From positions 1 to 64,000 of the forward strand of contig NZ_JADWPD010000037.1 in the NCBI RefSeq assembly GCF_017308975.1: a stretch of DNA of 64,000 bases, read 5' to 3'. How positions within the stretch are numbered: position 1 is the first letter of the stretch; each line of letters starts with the position of its first letter. Origin of the DNA: Amycolatopsis sp. MtRt-6. Lineage in GTDB: Bacteria > Actinomycetota > Actinomycetes > Mycobacteriales > Pseudonocardiaceae. A program made the position numbers and the translations under genes. This document shows positions 8,014 through 17,128 of this stretch, piece by piece. The notes below the pieces were generated by a model, which worked only from the letters and a program-made list of their open reading frames with translations, made no database searches and was not told the DNA's origin.

Positions 8014-9570
8014 ATGACCCGTCGACCGAGGATCCGCCGCGCCCTCCTGGCGGCCGGTACCGCCACCACCCTTGCCGCCGGTCTGCTCGCGGCCACGGCC
8101 ACCACCTCGCAGGCCGCCGTCCAAGGACCGTGCGACATCTACGCCGCGGGCAACACCCCGTGCGTGGCCGCGCACAGCACCACCCGTGCCCTGTACGGGA
8201 CCTACGACGGCCCGCTGTACCAGGTGCGGCGCGCGTCCGACAACACGACCAAGGACATCGGCGTGCTGACCGCCGGCGGGTACGCCGACGCCGCCGCGCA
8301 GGATTCCTTCTGCGCCAACACCAGTTGCGTGATCACCGTCATCTACGACGAGTCCGGCAAGGGCAATCACCTCACCCAGGCGCTCAAGGGGCACTGGCCC
8401 GGGCCGGCCGCGGGTGGCAACGACAACCTCGCCAACGCCTTCGAGGCACCAGTGACGGTCGGCGGCCACCGGGCGTACGGCGTCTCCGTGGCCCCCGGCA
8501 CCGGCTACCGCAACAACAACACCCACGGCATCGCGACCGGTGACCAGCCGGAGGGGATGTACGCGATCTTCGACGGCACGAACTACAACGGCGGCTGCTG
8601 CTTCGACTACGGCAACGCCGAGACGAGCGGCAACGACGACGGCAACGGCACCATGGAGGCCATCTACTTCGGCAACGACAAGGGCTGGGGCTACGGCAGC
8701 GGCGCCGGCCCCTGGATCATGGCCGACCTGGAGAACGGCCTGTTCTCCGGGGTGAACCAGCACTTCAACGCGGGCGACCCGACGGTCACCAACCGGTTCC
8801 AGACCGCGATCGTCAAGGGTGGTCCGAACCAGTGGGCCATCCGCGGCGCCAACGCGCAGTCGGGCGGCCTGTCCACCTACTACAGCGGGGTGCGCCCCAA
8901 CGTCGCCGGCTACAACCCGATGAAGAAGCAGGGGGCGATCATCCTCGGCATCGGCGGTGACAACAGCGTCAGCGGCCGCGGCACCTTCTACGAGGGCGTC
9001 ATGACCGCGGGCTACCCCTCGGACGCCACCGAGAACGCGGTCCAGGCCAACATCACCGCGGCCGGCTACAGCAGCGCCCCGACCGGCGCCGGAACGCTTA
9101 CCCCGGGCTCGAAGGTTTCCCTCCAGGCGACGACGGCGTGCTGCACGTCCGACTACCTGCGCCACAACGACGCCGACGACAAGGTCGTCCTCTCCGCCGT
9201 CGGCTCCACCAGCACGGCCACCCTCAAGGCCGGCGCGACCTGGATCGTCCGGGCGGGCCTGGCCAACACCTCCTGCCTGACCTTCGAATCGGCCGACCAA
9301 CCCGGACGGTTCCTGCGCCACTTCGGGTTCCAGCTCCACCTGAACGCCGACGACGGCGGCAGTGCCTTCGCGCAGGACGCGACGTTCTGCCCCACCACGG
9401 GCAACAGCGGCGCCGGGCGGTCCTTCCAGTCGGTCAACTATCCGGCGAAGTACCTCCGCCACTACAACTTCACGGGTTATGTGGCGAGCAACGGCGGGAG
9501 CAACGCCTGGGACGCGACGACGTCGTGGGCCCAGGACACCAGCTGGCTCGTCGCCTCGCCCTGGGGCTGA
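8014..9570 (+). CDS. abfB: secreted alpha-L-arabinofuranosidase, GH54 plus CBM42 (AbfB)
   Basis: A 518-residue secreted enzyme that removes arabinofuranosyl side chains from arabinoxylan or arabinan. The start is the ATG at 8014, with AAGGAG seven bases upstream; an upstream in-frame GTG lacks such a site. An Arg-rich signal peptide ends near AATTSQA. The GH54 domain starts QGPCDIYAAGNTPCVAAHST and carries the conserved double-Cys segment GGCCFDYGNAE. GTMEAIYFGN (probable nucleophile Glu) and LGIGGDNSVSG (probable acid/base Asp) are the GH54 catalytic segments. From about residue 365 an AbfB arabinose-binding domain (CBM42) follows, with repeats such as YLRHNDADDK, RFLRHFGFQLH and KYLRHYNFTGYV. 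Family assignment is from remembered motifs. Confidence 0.93.
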   Translation: MTRRPRIRRALLAAGTATTLAAGLLAATATTSQAAVQGPCDIYAAGNTPCVAAHSTTRALYGTYDGPLYQVRRASDNTTKDIGVLTAGGYADAAAQDSFCANTSCVITVIYDESGKGNHLTQALKGHWPGPAAGGNDNLANAFEAPVTVGGHRAYGVSVAPGTGYRNNNTHGIATGDQPEGMYAIFDGTNYNGGCCFDYGNAETSGNDDGNGTMEAIYFGNDKGWGYGSGAGPWIMADLENGLFSGVNQHFNAGDPTVTNRFQTAIVKGGPNQWAIRGANAQSGGLSTYYSGVRPNVAGYNPMKKQGAIILGIGGDNSVSGRGTFYEGVMTAGYPSDATENAVQANITAAGYSSAPTGAGTLTPGSKVSLQATTACCTSDYLRHNDADDKVVLSAVGSTSTATLKAGATWIVRAGLANTSCLTFESADQPGRFLRHFGFQLHLNADDGGSAFAQDATFCPTTGNSGAGRSFQSVNYPAKYLRHYNFTGYVASNGGSNAWDATTSWAQDTSWLVASPWG

Positions 9571-9589
9571 CGAGACACCCACCGGTCGC

Positions 9590-9629
9590 GAGCACGGCTT
9601 CCCCGCGGCGTCGCGGGGAAGCCGTGCTC
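9590..9629 (+). terminator. strong transcription terminator after the GH54 gene
   Basis: A perfect 18-bp stem (GAGCACGGCTTCCCCGCG at 9590-9607 paired with 9612-9629) around a 4-base loop lies 19 bases after the stop codon. It should insulate the GH54 transcript from the GH95 gene. Confidence 0.85.
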
Positions 9630-9650
9630 GTTCCGTTGAATTGATCGAAT

Positions 9651-9672
9651 GGTAATTACACGGGTGATTACC
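9651..9672. promoter_or_regulatory. operator-like near-palindrome upstream of the GH95 gene
   Basis: GGTAATTACAC and GGGTGATTACC form a 22-bp near-palindrome: only two of its eleven symmetric base pairs fail, and the six outer pairs are perfect. A third half-site GGTAAT follows at 9675-9680. It lies about 90 bases before the GTG start of the GH95 gene and just after the GH54 terminator, a natural place for an operator. The sequence differs from the LacI-type site at 7925, so a different regulator is expected. GntR- or ROK/TetR-like proteins bind sites of this general shape, but I cannot name one. Confidence 0.5.
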
Positions 9673-9759
9673 TCGGTAATGGCAGATCTCCTGGACACGG
9701 GTGCGGGAAAGCCGGAAGATCCGGTCGACGAAGAAGCCGCATCCGCGAAAGGAGTTCGC

Positions 9760-12630
9760 GTGCCGGACCTGCCCTTCGACCGCAGAGGCTTTCTCACCGT
9801 CGCCGCGCTGACCGCCGGAGCCACGGCGCTGCCCGGCGGGTTTCTGGCCGGCGCGGGGGCGGCCCCGCGGATCACCCTCCCCGAACGCGGTATCCACGAC
9901 ACCGCCCCGGCCACGTCCTGGCCGGACGGTTTCCTGACCGGCAACGGTGAGTACGGTGCCGTGCTGTACGGCGCACCCACCCTGGAAAAGGTGATCTTCA
10001 ACCACCACCGCTTCGTGCTGCCGAACGGCTCCCGATCGGTTGTCCCGCCGGTGATCGCGGGCCGCCTGGCCGGTGTCCGGGACAAGGCGCTCGCCGGTGA
10101 CTACGCCGGGGCGAACCGGGACTTCGCGGCCGGCTGGTCGCTGCGGTGGACCCAGACCTACCACCCGGCGTACGAGCTCCGGATCGCGACGCCGGACATG
10201 ACCACCGCCACCGGCTACGTCCGCACGACCGACTTCCGCACCGGCGAAGTCACCACCTCCTGGGCCGACGGCTCCGGCACCTGGACCCGCCGGGCGTTCG
10301 TCTCGCGCGCCGACCGCGTGATCGTCCACGAACTGACACCGGCCCCCGGCCGGACGATCGACGCGACCTTGAGCGTGTACACCGCCTTGGAGGGCACGCC
10401 CGGGAACGTGGGCTTCACGACCCGCGCCACCGTCGCCGGCGGGTCCGGTTACCTGAACCTGCGCGGCACGTACCCCGCCGGGCAGGGTGCGTTCGGCTAC
10501 GAAGGCGTCACGCGCGTCGTCCCGGCCGGGGGCAGCGTCTCGGCCGCCGGGAGCACCGTCGTCGTCTCCGGCGCGACCCGCCTGCTGTTGCTCACCAAGC
10601 TCGATCGGTACGAGACCCCGGGTGCGTGGGACACCCAGCCGTTGCACGCGGCGCTGGCCTCGACCGAGACCGGCTACGCCGTGCTGCTCTCACGGCACAC
10701 CGCGATCCACACCGCCTGGTACGACCGCTCCCGGCTGGACCTGAACGTCTCCGCCGCCGACCGGGCGCTGCCGGTCACCCGGCTGATCAGCCGGCAGAAC
10801 GGCAACCAGGGCGTCATCGACCTCGCGCTGCTGGAGCGGCTCTACGACTCGGGGCGGTACCTGTTCATCAGCTCCAGCGGAATCCTGCCGCCGCGGCTGA
10901 CGGGGATCTGGACCGGGACCTGGACCGGCGCCTGGGCCGACGACTTCACCACCGACGCCAACGTCAACCTCCAGGTCGCCGGCGGCAACATCCTGGACAC
11001 CCCCGAGGCCATGCAAGGCTACTTCGCACTCGTCCTCGGGCAACTCGCCCAGTGGCGCACCAACGCGCGGAATCTTTACGGCGCAAGGGGTTTCCTCGCC
11101 CCGTCGCGGACCGACGGCGAGTACGGGCACATGCTCCACTTCGACAGCGGCTTCCCCGGCCAGACCTGGACCGGCGGGGCCGACTGGCTGCTGTACCCGC
11201 TCGTCGAGTACTGGGAGACGACCGGCGACCAGGCGTTCCTGCGGGACAAACTGGGCCCCGCGCTCATGGAGCTGGCGTTGTTCTACGAGGACTTCCTGAC
11301 CCGGACCGACACCGGCGGCAAGGTCGTCTTCGTCCCGTCGTTCTCGATGGAGAACGCGCCCGGCAACACCCGCGTGCTCCTGTCGGTCAACGCCACCGGC
11401 GACATCATGGCCGGCAAGCACGCGCTGCAGGCCGCCATCGCCGCGGCGAACGCGCTCGGCGTGGAACAGGGCAGCGGCCAGGGCGTCCAGCGCTGGACCG
11501 CGCTGCTCGGGAGACTGCCCGCGTACCGGGTCAACGGCGACAACGCCCTCGCGGAGTGGTCGTGGCCGAGCCTCACCGACAACTACAACCACCGGCACGT
11601 CCACCACCTGTACGGCGCCTGGCCGCTGCACGAGCTCAACCCCGAGACCCGGCCGGAGCTGGTCGCCCCCGCGCTGCGGGCCCTGGAACTGCGCGGCGAC
11701 GAGAACCTCTCGGCCCACGGCAGCCTGCACCGCGCACTGGCCGCCGCCCGGCTCAAGGACGGCGGGAAGGTGTACGCCAATCTCCGCAAGATCCTCGGCA
11801 ACAGCATGGTCTTCCGGTCGCTGATGACGTCGCACAACCCGAACCTGCAGACCTACAACGCCGACGCCGCCCACGCGATCCCCGCGGTGCTGGCCGAGGC
11901 GTTGCTCTACTCGCGGCCGGGGGTGCTGGAGCTGCTCCCCGCGCTGCCCGGGCAGCTGGCCAAGGGGTCGATCACCGGCGTGCGGGCGCGTGGCCGGATC
12001 CGGGTCCACAGCCTCGGCTGGGACCTGCCGGCACGCACGGTCACGCTGTCGGTGACGTCGGCGATCGCCCAGGAAGTCACGCTGATCAGCCGCCGGGGGA
12101 TGACGTCGGTGACCACGTCCGCGCCCGTCACCCCCTCGCCGCTGGGTTCGCACGCCCGGGTCGTGTCCTTGGCGGCGGACCGGCGCGTCGACCTCACGGT
12201 CGCGCTGGAGAACGGATACGCGCGGCTGGTCAACCGGCGCAGCGGGAAGGTCCTCGACGTCACCGGCGGCGGAACGGCCGACGGAGTGAAGGTCGTCCAG
12301 TGGACCTGGACCGGCGGTGCCAACCAGCAGTGGCAGGTCCTGCCCAACCCGGACGGCTCGGTCCGCCTGGTCAACCGCAACAGCGGCCGGCTGCTCCAGT
12401 GCCCGGCGGGAGCAGGCCAGGGCACCCAGCTGGACCAGGCGCAGGACACCGGCGCCGACAACCAGTGGTGGCAGCTCACCGGCACCGGCGACGGCTACCA
12501 CCGGCTCGTCAACGTCCGCACCGGCCTCTGCGCCGACGTGGAGGGCGGCTCGGCCGGCGACGGCGCCCGGGTGCTCGCCTGGCCCGGCAACACCGGCACC
12601 AACCAGCAGTGGCAGCTCGTCGACGGATGA
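9760..12630 (+). CDS. Tat-exported GH95-like glycoside hydrolase with C-terminal ricin B-type lectin domain
   Basis: A 956-residue secreted glycosidase. I chose the GTG at 9760 because GAAAGGAG lies six bases upstream and the frame then opens on a twin-arginine signal (DRRGFLTVAALTAG); the longer upstream frame adds a leader that would mask it. The GH95/GH65-clan body includes TSWPDGFLTGNGEYGAVLYG, the (alpha/alpha)6 part with FTTDANVNLQVAGGNILDTP, and NYNHRHVHHLYGAWPLHELN, all typical of alpha-L-fucosidase and alpha-galactosidase GH95 enzymes. From about residue 820 a trefoil lectin follows, with QxW repeats such as ANQQWQV, DNQWWQL and TNQQWQL. Linked activity on fucose-, galactose- or arabinose-decorated hemicellulose beside the GH54 enzyme is inferred. 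Confidence 0.9.
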   Translation: MPDLPFDRRGFLTVAALTAGATALPGGFLAGAGAAPRITLPERGIHDTAPATSWPDGFLTGNGEYGAVLYGAPTLEKVIFNHHRFVLPNGSRSVVPPVIAGRLAGVRDKALAGDYAGANRDFAAGWSLRWTQTYHPAYELRIATPDMTTATGYVRTTDFRTGEVTTSWADGSGTWTRRAFVSRADRVIVHELTPAPGRTIDATLSVYTALEGTPGNVGFTTRATVAGGSGYLNLRGTYPAGQGAFGYEGVTRVVPAGGSVSAAGSTVVVSGATRLLLLTKLDRYETPGAWDTQPLHAALASTETGYAVLLSRHTAIHTAWYDRSRLDLNVSAADRALPVTRLISRQNGNQGVIDLALLERLYDSGRYLFISSSGILPPRLTGIWTGTWTGAWADDFTTDANVNLQVAGGNILDTPEAMQGYFALVLGQLAQWRTNARNLYGARGFLAPSRTDGEYGHMLHFDSGFPGQTWTGGADWLLYPLVEYWETTGDQAFLRDKLGPALMELALFYEDFLTRTDTGGKVVFVPSFSMENAPGNTRVLLSVNATGDIMAGKHALQAAIAAANALGVEQGSGQGVQRWTALLGRLPAYRVNGDNALAEWSWPSLTDNYNHRHVHHLYGAWPLHELNPETRPELVAPALRALELRGDENLSAHGSLHRALAAARLKDGGKVYANLRKILGNSMVFRSLMTSHNPNLQTYNADAAHAIPAVLAEALLYSRPGVLELLPALPGQLAKGSITGVRARGRIRVHSLGWDLPARTVTLSVTSAIAQEVTLISRRGMTSVTTSAPVTPSPLGSHARVVSLAADRRVDLTVALENGYARLVNRRSGKVLDVTGGGTADGVKVVQWTWTGGANQQWQVLPNPDGSVRLVNRNSGRLLQCPAGAGQGTQLDQAQDTGADNQWWQLTGTGDGYHRLVNVRTGLCADVEGGSAGDGARVLAWPGNTGTNQQWQLVDG

Positions 12631-12671
12631 CCCCGGCCGCTCGGCGTCGGCCACGCTGTCGTGGCGGGAAG

Positions 12672-13886
12672 TCAGCCGTCGGTGACGTCGAGCGGCTGGT
12701 TGTTCTGGCGCAGCAGGAACGCGGTCAGGACGCCGGCGATCGCGGACGCGACGCCGAGGACGGCGAGCGCGCCCTGGAGGCCGCCGGTGCCGGTGCCGAT
12801 CGCGGCGAGGGCGAGCGGGCACGTGAACTCGCCGAGGAACAGGGTGCCGGTCCACAGGCCGGTGCCGCGGCCTCGCTGGTCGAAGGTGAGCCGGTTGACC
12901 GCCCAGGTCAGCAGGGTGGGCAGCAGCATGCCGGTGCCGAAGCCGGTGAAGACCGCGCCGATGGTGATGACGACCGGTGAGGCGGTGGCGAACACGAGGA
13001 GGAGCCCCGCGGCGGAGAGGCCGAACTCGACGGGCAGCAGCACCCGGGGTGTCCTGCCGGACAGGCGGCTGAACGCGATCGCTCCCGCGGCCGTCGCCAG
13101 GGACATGACCGCGGAGATCGCCCCGATGGTCCCGGTGGCGGCCACGCCCACGCCGGTGAGCACAAAGGACAGTTCGACGATCAGGGCGTAGAAGACGACG
13201 CCGCCGAACAGGGTGACGAGGCAGGGCACGGCCAGCTGCCGCCAGGGCAGGCTCACCAGGTGGCCGGGCGGCCGGCGGTGCGGCTGCCAGAGCTTGAGCG
13301 CCATGGGGATCGCCAGCGGGGCGGCGACGGCGTAGAGCCAGAACGGCGTGCGCCAGCCCGACGCGCCGAGAACGCCGCCGAGCGCCAGGAACGCCGTGGC
13401 CGACAAGGTGGCGACCAGGGTCTGCAGGCCCAGGTAACGCGCCCGGCGCGCGCCTGACCAGTAGTCACCGATGAGGGTGGTGCAGCAGGTCATGATCGCG
13501 CCCTCGCACAGCCCGACGAGCACCCGGCTCGCGAGGATCGCCCCGAGCGAGTCCAGGTAGAGCGGAGCCGTTCCGAACCCGGCGTAGGCCAGCATGGCCA
13601 GCAGCAGCAACCGTTTCCGGTCGATCCGGTCGGCGACGACGCCGGCGAACGGCGCGGTCAGCCCGATCAGCAGCGCCGGCGCGGTCAGCACGATCGGGAC
13701 GAGGACTTCGGCGCCGGGCGTGTCCGCGAACGCCCGGGACAGCTGCGGCAGGACGGGCGCGATGAGGACGGCGCCGAGCACCGACAGGCAGCTCCCGGCG
13801 AGCAGCAGGAGCAGCTGGACCGGTCCGGGGGAGCGGCCGGTGGCAGAGGCTGCCGGTGACAGGTTCACGGCTGGGCTTGCGGGCAT
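12672..13886 (-). CDS. MFS transporter (drug/metabolite efflux type)
   Basis: A 404-residue major facilitator with about twelve hydrophobic segments. TM1-TM2 region: LLLLLAGSCLSVLGAVLIAP, then GVVADRIDRKRLLLLAMLAY, which corresponds to the conserved loop 2-3 motif A (GxxaDRxxRk). It starts with ATG at 13886 and lies downstream of, and in the same orientation as, the LysR gene at 13981-14907, so the two may be cotranscribed. Neighbouring aromatic-degradation genes suggest import of a ring compound or export of an intermediate, but the subfamily cannot be assigned by eye. It converges on the GH95 gene. Confidence 0.88.
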   Translation of the reverse strand: MPASPAVNLSPAASATGRSPGPVQLLLLLAGSCLSVLGAVLIAPVLPQLSRAFADTPGAEVLVPIVLTAPALLIGLTAPFAGVVADRIDRKRLLLLAMLAYAGFGTAPLYLDSLGAILASRVLVGLCEGAIMTCCTTLIGDYWSGARRARYLGLQTLVATLSATAFLALGGVLGASGWRTPFWLYAVAAPLAIPMALKLWQPHRRPPGHLVSLPWRQLAVPCLVTLFGGVVFYALIVELSFVLTGVGVAATGTIGAISAVMSLATAAGAIAFSRLSGRTPRVLLPVEFGLSAAGLLLVFATASPVVITIGAVFTGFGTGMLLPTLLTWAVNRLTFDQRGRGTGLWTGTLFLGEFTCPLALAAIGTGTGGLQGALAVLGVASAIAGVLTAFLLRQNNQPLDVTDG

Positions 13887-13980
13887 TTCGGCACCTGAAT
13901 TCCGTCGTTGGTCCAGGGAGGTGCCGAAAGTGTGAATTCCGCGGCGGGGGAGCGGAAATCACTTCTGGTGAACCGCGGTA

Positions 13981-14907
13981 TCAGCGCGGTGGATGCCCGG
14001 TGCCGCCGGTGGCGATCCGCGTCAGCAGTTCGCGCAGGTACCGGTGCTCGGGATCGTGCTCGTACATCGGGTGCCACCAGGCCGCCTCGAGCAGCGGTCC
14101 GGCGTCGAAGGGACAGGCCAGCGCCCGGACGTTCTCCTCGGCCGGGATGCGCTCGGCGAGCCGTCGCTGCAGCAGCGCGACCCGGCCGGTGCCGGCGACG
14201 AGGCCCGGGACGGTCAGGAAGTTCTCCGTGACGACCTGGACGTGCGGTTCGATGCCGAGCATCCGCATCTGCCGCACGACCGGGGTCGACGCGGTCGGGC
14301 TGTGGTAGGTGACCACCCACGGCATGGTCCGCAGCTGCTCCACCGTCAGCCCGTGCTCGACCGCGGGGTGCCCGGCGTCGACCAGGCAGACCCAGTCGTC
14401 GCGGTGGAGGTCTTGGTGCGGGAGGCCCTCGAGGAAGCCGTGGGGCAGGACCAGCAGGTCGATGCCGGTGAGTGCTTGGCGGGCGTTGTCGACGAGCGCC
14501 GGGGTGTTGGCGATGAACCGCACGCGGGCGCCGGGTGCCTCCTGCGCCAGAGCGGCGGCCAGCGGGGAGCCGAGGACTGCGACGCCGTAGTCGGTCATGG
14601 CGAGGGAGAACTCCCGCGAGGTGGTCGCCGGGTCGAAGTCCGGTTCGGCGGTGAAGACGCGCTCCACGCCGTTCACCGCCGTTTGCACGCGGCCGCGCAA
14701 CTGGACGGCCAGCGGGGTGAGGCGGTACTGGTTGCCGTGGCGGGCCAGGAGTTCGTCGCCGAAGTGCCGGCGCAGCCGGGCCAGCTGGGCCGAGACCGCG
14801 GGCTGGCTGAGGCCGACCTGCTGGGCGGCCCGGCTCACGCTGCGGTGCTCCAGCAGCGCGTCGAGCGTCACCAGCAGGTTCAGGTCCAAGCTCGCCAGGT
14901 TCACCAC
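13981..14907 (-). CDS. LysR family regulator of the divergent ring-cleavage operon
   Basis: A 308-residue LysR protein. The winged-helix N-terminus reads LDLNLLVTLDALLEHRSVSR, then GLSQPAVSAQLARLRRHFGD; an effector domain follows (FSLAMTDYGVAVLGSPLAAA). The start is one of two consecutive GTG codons (14907 or 14904). It is divergent from the six-gene aromatic operon across an 81-bp gap that contains a T-N11-A LysR box at 14915-14931, the classic arrangement in which the regulator activates the operon in response to a pathway intermediate and represses itself. It may run on into the MFS gene. Confidence 0.9.
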   Translation of the reverse strand: MVNLASLDLNLLVTLDALLEHRSVSRAAQQVGLSQPAVSAQLARLRRHFGDELLARHGNQYRLTPLAVQLRGRVQTAVNGVERVFTAEPDFDPATTSREFSLAMTDYGVAVLGSPLAAALAQEAPGARVRFIANTPALVDNARQALTGIDLLVLPHGFLEGLPHQDLHRDDWVCLVDAGHPAVEHGLTVEQLRTMPWVVTYHSPTASTPVVRQMRMLGIEPHVQVVTENFLTVPGLVAGTGRVALLQRRLAERIPAEENVRALACPFDAGPLLEAAWWHPMYEHDPEHRYLRELLTRIATGGTGHPPR

Positions 14908-14914
14908 CTGAGGT

Positions 14915-14931
14915 TATCCATCGGGCTGATA
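14915..14931. promoter_or_regulatory. LysR-type operator (T-N11-A dyad)
   Basis: TATC-N9-GATA forms a perfect 4+4 dyad whose inner bases give the T-N11-A signature of LysR boxes. It sits 7 bases upstream of the LysR start and about 58 bases upstream of the cyclase ATG, where the regulator could act on both promoters. Confidence 0.55.
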
Positions 14932-14988
14932 GTCCGCATTGGCTATTTCGTCTTCCCTGATGCTGTGGCGTGCCGCACCGTGAGCGGC

Positions 14989-15951
14989 ATGGACCGCACC
15001 GATCCCGAAGCCGCGATCGCCGCCGCCGCGAAACGCTGTTCGAACTGGGGCCGCTGGGGTGCCGACGACGTCCTCGGCACTCTGAACTTCCTCGACGACG
15101 CCAAGCGCCGCGAAGGCGCGGCCCTGGTCCGGCGGGGCGTGAGCTTCTCGCTGGCGCAGCGGTTCGAGGCGGACGGCCCGCAGAAGGGCTGGCGCCGCCG
15201 GACCAACCCGGTGCACACGATGCTCGACACCGGCCTGGACGCCGAGCGCGGCACCCAGGGCTTCCCGCACGGCATCGGCGGCGCCGACGACGTGGTGTTC
15301 ATGCCCCTGCAGGCGTCGACGCAGTGGGACGGGCTGGGGCACATCTTCGACCACGGCGTGGCCTGGAACGGCCGCCGGGCCGGGGACGTCGTGACCAGCG
15401 AAGGCGATCGCGTCACCGGGATCGAGACGGTGTCGGGCCGGATCGCCGGGCGCGGAGTCCTGCTCGACGTCGGCCGCGCGCTCGGCACGGACGGCGAACT
15501 GCCGGACGGGTTCGCGATCACCGTGGCGCACCTCGAGGAAACGATGGCCGCACAAGGGGAAACCGCGCGCGTCGGCCGGGGTGACCTGCTCCTGGTGCGG
15601 ACCGGACGGCTCGCCCGCGCGCGGCGCGAGGGGTGGGGCGACTACGCGGGCGGCCCCGCGCCCGGCCTGTCGTTCACCACCGCGGAGTGGTTGCACGGCA
15701 CCGAAATCGCCGCGATCGCCACCGACACGTGGGGGTTCGAGGTCCGGCCCAACGAGTTCGACGACGCCTTCCAGCCGCTGCACCAGGTCGCCATCCCGCA
15801 CATCGGGTTGTTCCTCGGCGAGATGTGGGACCTCGACACGCTGGCCGCGGACTGCGCCGCCGACGGCCGGTACGAGTTCTGGCTGACCGCCGACCCGCTG
15901 CCGGTGACCGGCGCGGTCGGCGCGCCGGTCGCCCCGATCGCCGTCAAGTAG
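14989..15951 (+). CDS. cyclase family (kynurenine formamidase-like) metal-dependent hydrolase
   Basis: A 320-residue protein of the cyclase/isatin-hydrolase superfamily. These metal hydrolases open cyclic amides or esters, or hydrolyse formamides. The metal-site region reads ASTQWDGLGHIFDHG, the actinobacterial variant of the HxGTHxD motif in which Gln and Trp replace Thr and His. Other family landmarks are WGADDVLGTLNFLDDAKR near the N-terminus and DTWGFEVRPNE late in the chain. The start is the ATG at 14989. It heads an operon of six genes with short gaps or overlaps, so it probably acts on a ring-derived amide or lactone. The exact substrate is unknown. Confidence 0.85.
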   Translation: MDRTDPEAAIAAAAKRCSNWGRWGADDVLGTLNFLDDAKRREGAALVRRGVSFSLAQRFEADGPQKGWRRRTNPVHTMLDTGLDAERGTQGFPHGIGGADDVVFMPLQASTQWDGLGHIFDHGVAWNGRRAGDVVTSEGDRVTGIETVSGRIAGRGVLLDVGRALGTDGELPDGFAITVAHLEETMAAQGETARVGRGDLLLVRTGRLARARREGWGDYAGGPAPGLSFTTAEWLHGTEIAAIATDTWGFEVRPNEFDDAFQPLHQVAIPHIGLFLGEMWDLDTLAADCAADGRYEFWLTADPLPVTGAVGAPVAPIAVK

Positions 15952-15977
15952 CTCCCCGACCGGACAAAGGAGTCCCC

Positions 15978-17108
15978 ATGCCCGCCGTGCACACCGTCCT
16001 CGTGGTCGGCAGTGGCCTCGCCGGTACCGCGACCGCGATCCACCTCGCCGACCACGGCCTCGCCGTCGACCTGATCGAGATCAAGCCGGACATCGCCGCC
16101 ATCGGGTCCGGGATCACCCTGCAGGGCAACGCCTTGCGCGAGCTGCGCAAGCTCGGCGTCTGGGCAGCGGTCCGGGCCGAGGGATACTGCTTCGACGGCC
16201 TCGGGCTGCGCGCGCCCGACCCCGGCGGGACCCTGCTCGCCGAGTTCCCGGAAGTCCGGACCGGCGGCCCGGACCTGCCGGCCACGCTGGGGATGCCGCG
16301 GCCCGCCCTGGCGCGGATCCTGCACGAGCGCGCCGGCGCGGCCGGGGTGAAGGTCCGCTTCGGGCTCACGGTGAGCGCGCTGGCCCAGGACGAGAGCGGC
16401 GTCGACGTCACCTTCTCCGACGGCTCGACCGGCCGCTACGACCTCGCCGTCGGCGCCGACGGAATCCGCTCGGCGGTCCGCCGGCTGCTGGGCATCGACC
16501 CGGCGATCCGGCCGATCGGCATGGGCATCTGGCGTGCGTTCGGCCCGCGCCCGGCCTCGGTGACCCGGACCGACCTGTTCTACGGCGGCCCGTCCTACAT
16601 CGCCGGCTACTGCCCGACCAGCGAGGACACGCTCTACGCCTACGTCGTCGAGGACGCGCAGGACCGCGGCGGCCTGCCGCCGGCCGAGCGGCTCGCCACC
16701 ATGCGTGCCCTCGCTTCGGCGTACCACGGTCCGTGGGACGACGTCCGCGCCACGCTCACCGACGCCTCGCGGATCAGCTACACCCTGTTCGAGACCCACG
16801 TCCTGCCGGCGCCGTGGCACCGGGGGCGGGTGGTGCTGATCGGCGACGCCGCCCACTCCTGCCCGCCCACCCTGGCCCAGGGCGGCGCCCAGGCCCTCGA
16901 AGACGCCGCCGTGCTGACCGAGCTGCTGCTGGCGGCGGACACCCTCGACGACCGCCTTTGGGCCGAGTTCGCCGACCGCCGGTGCGCACGAGCGGCGGCG
17001 GTGGTCGCGGCGTCCGTCCAGCTCGGACAGTGGCTTTTGGACAGAGAGCAGGGCGACGTTCCCGGGCTCATCGGCCGGATCGCCGCCCTCGTCACCCAGC
17101 CCGCCTGA
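15978..17108 (+). CDS. FAD-dependent aromatic monooxygenase (salicylate hydroxylase-like, group A)
   Basis: A 376-residue flavoprotein hydroxylase. The dinucleotide fold starts at residue 7 (VVGSGLAGTATAIHLADHGL), the DG motif appears as VGADGIRSAVRRLLGID, and the second FAD motif as VLIGDAAHSCPPTLAQGGAQ. The length matches single-component NAD(P)H-dependent ring hydroxylases such as salicylate, 6-hydroxynicotinate or 3-hydroxybenzoate 6-hydroxylases. AAAGGAG lies eight bases before the ATG. As the second gene of the operon it would supply the hydroxylated (catechol-, gentisate- or dihydroxypyridine-like) substrate for the extradiol dioxygenase encoded next. Confidence 0.9.
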   Translation: MPAVHTVLVVGSGLAGTATAIHLADHGLAVDLIEIKPDIAAIGSGITLQGNALRELRKLGVWAAVRAEGYCFDGLGLRAPDPGGTLLAEFPEVRTGGPDLPATLGMPRPALARILHERAGAAGVKVRFGLTVSALAQDESGVDVTFSDGSTGRYDLAVGADGIRSAVRRLLGIDPAIRPIGMGIWRAFGPRPASVTRTDLFYGGPSYIAGYCPTSEDTLYAYVVEDAQDRGGLPPAERLATMRALASAYHGPWDDVRATLTDASRISYTLFETHVLPAPWHRGRVVLIGDAAHSCPPTLAQGGAQALEDAAVLTELLLAADTLDDRLWAEFADRRCARAAAVVAASVQLGQWLLDREQGDVPGLIGRIAALVTQPA

Positions 17109-17128
17109 ACCTTCCGGAGGAGAACGCC

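Noticed and set aside
12648..12666. Short hairpin (GCCAC/GTGGC) between the convergent GH95 and MFS genes as a terminator
   Set aside because: Only five pairs; too weak to claim in this base composition.
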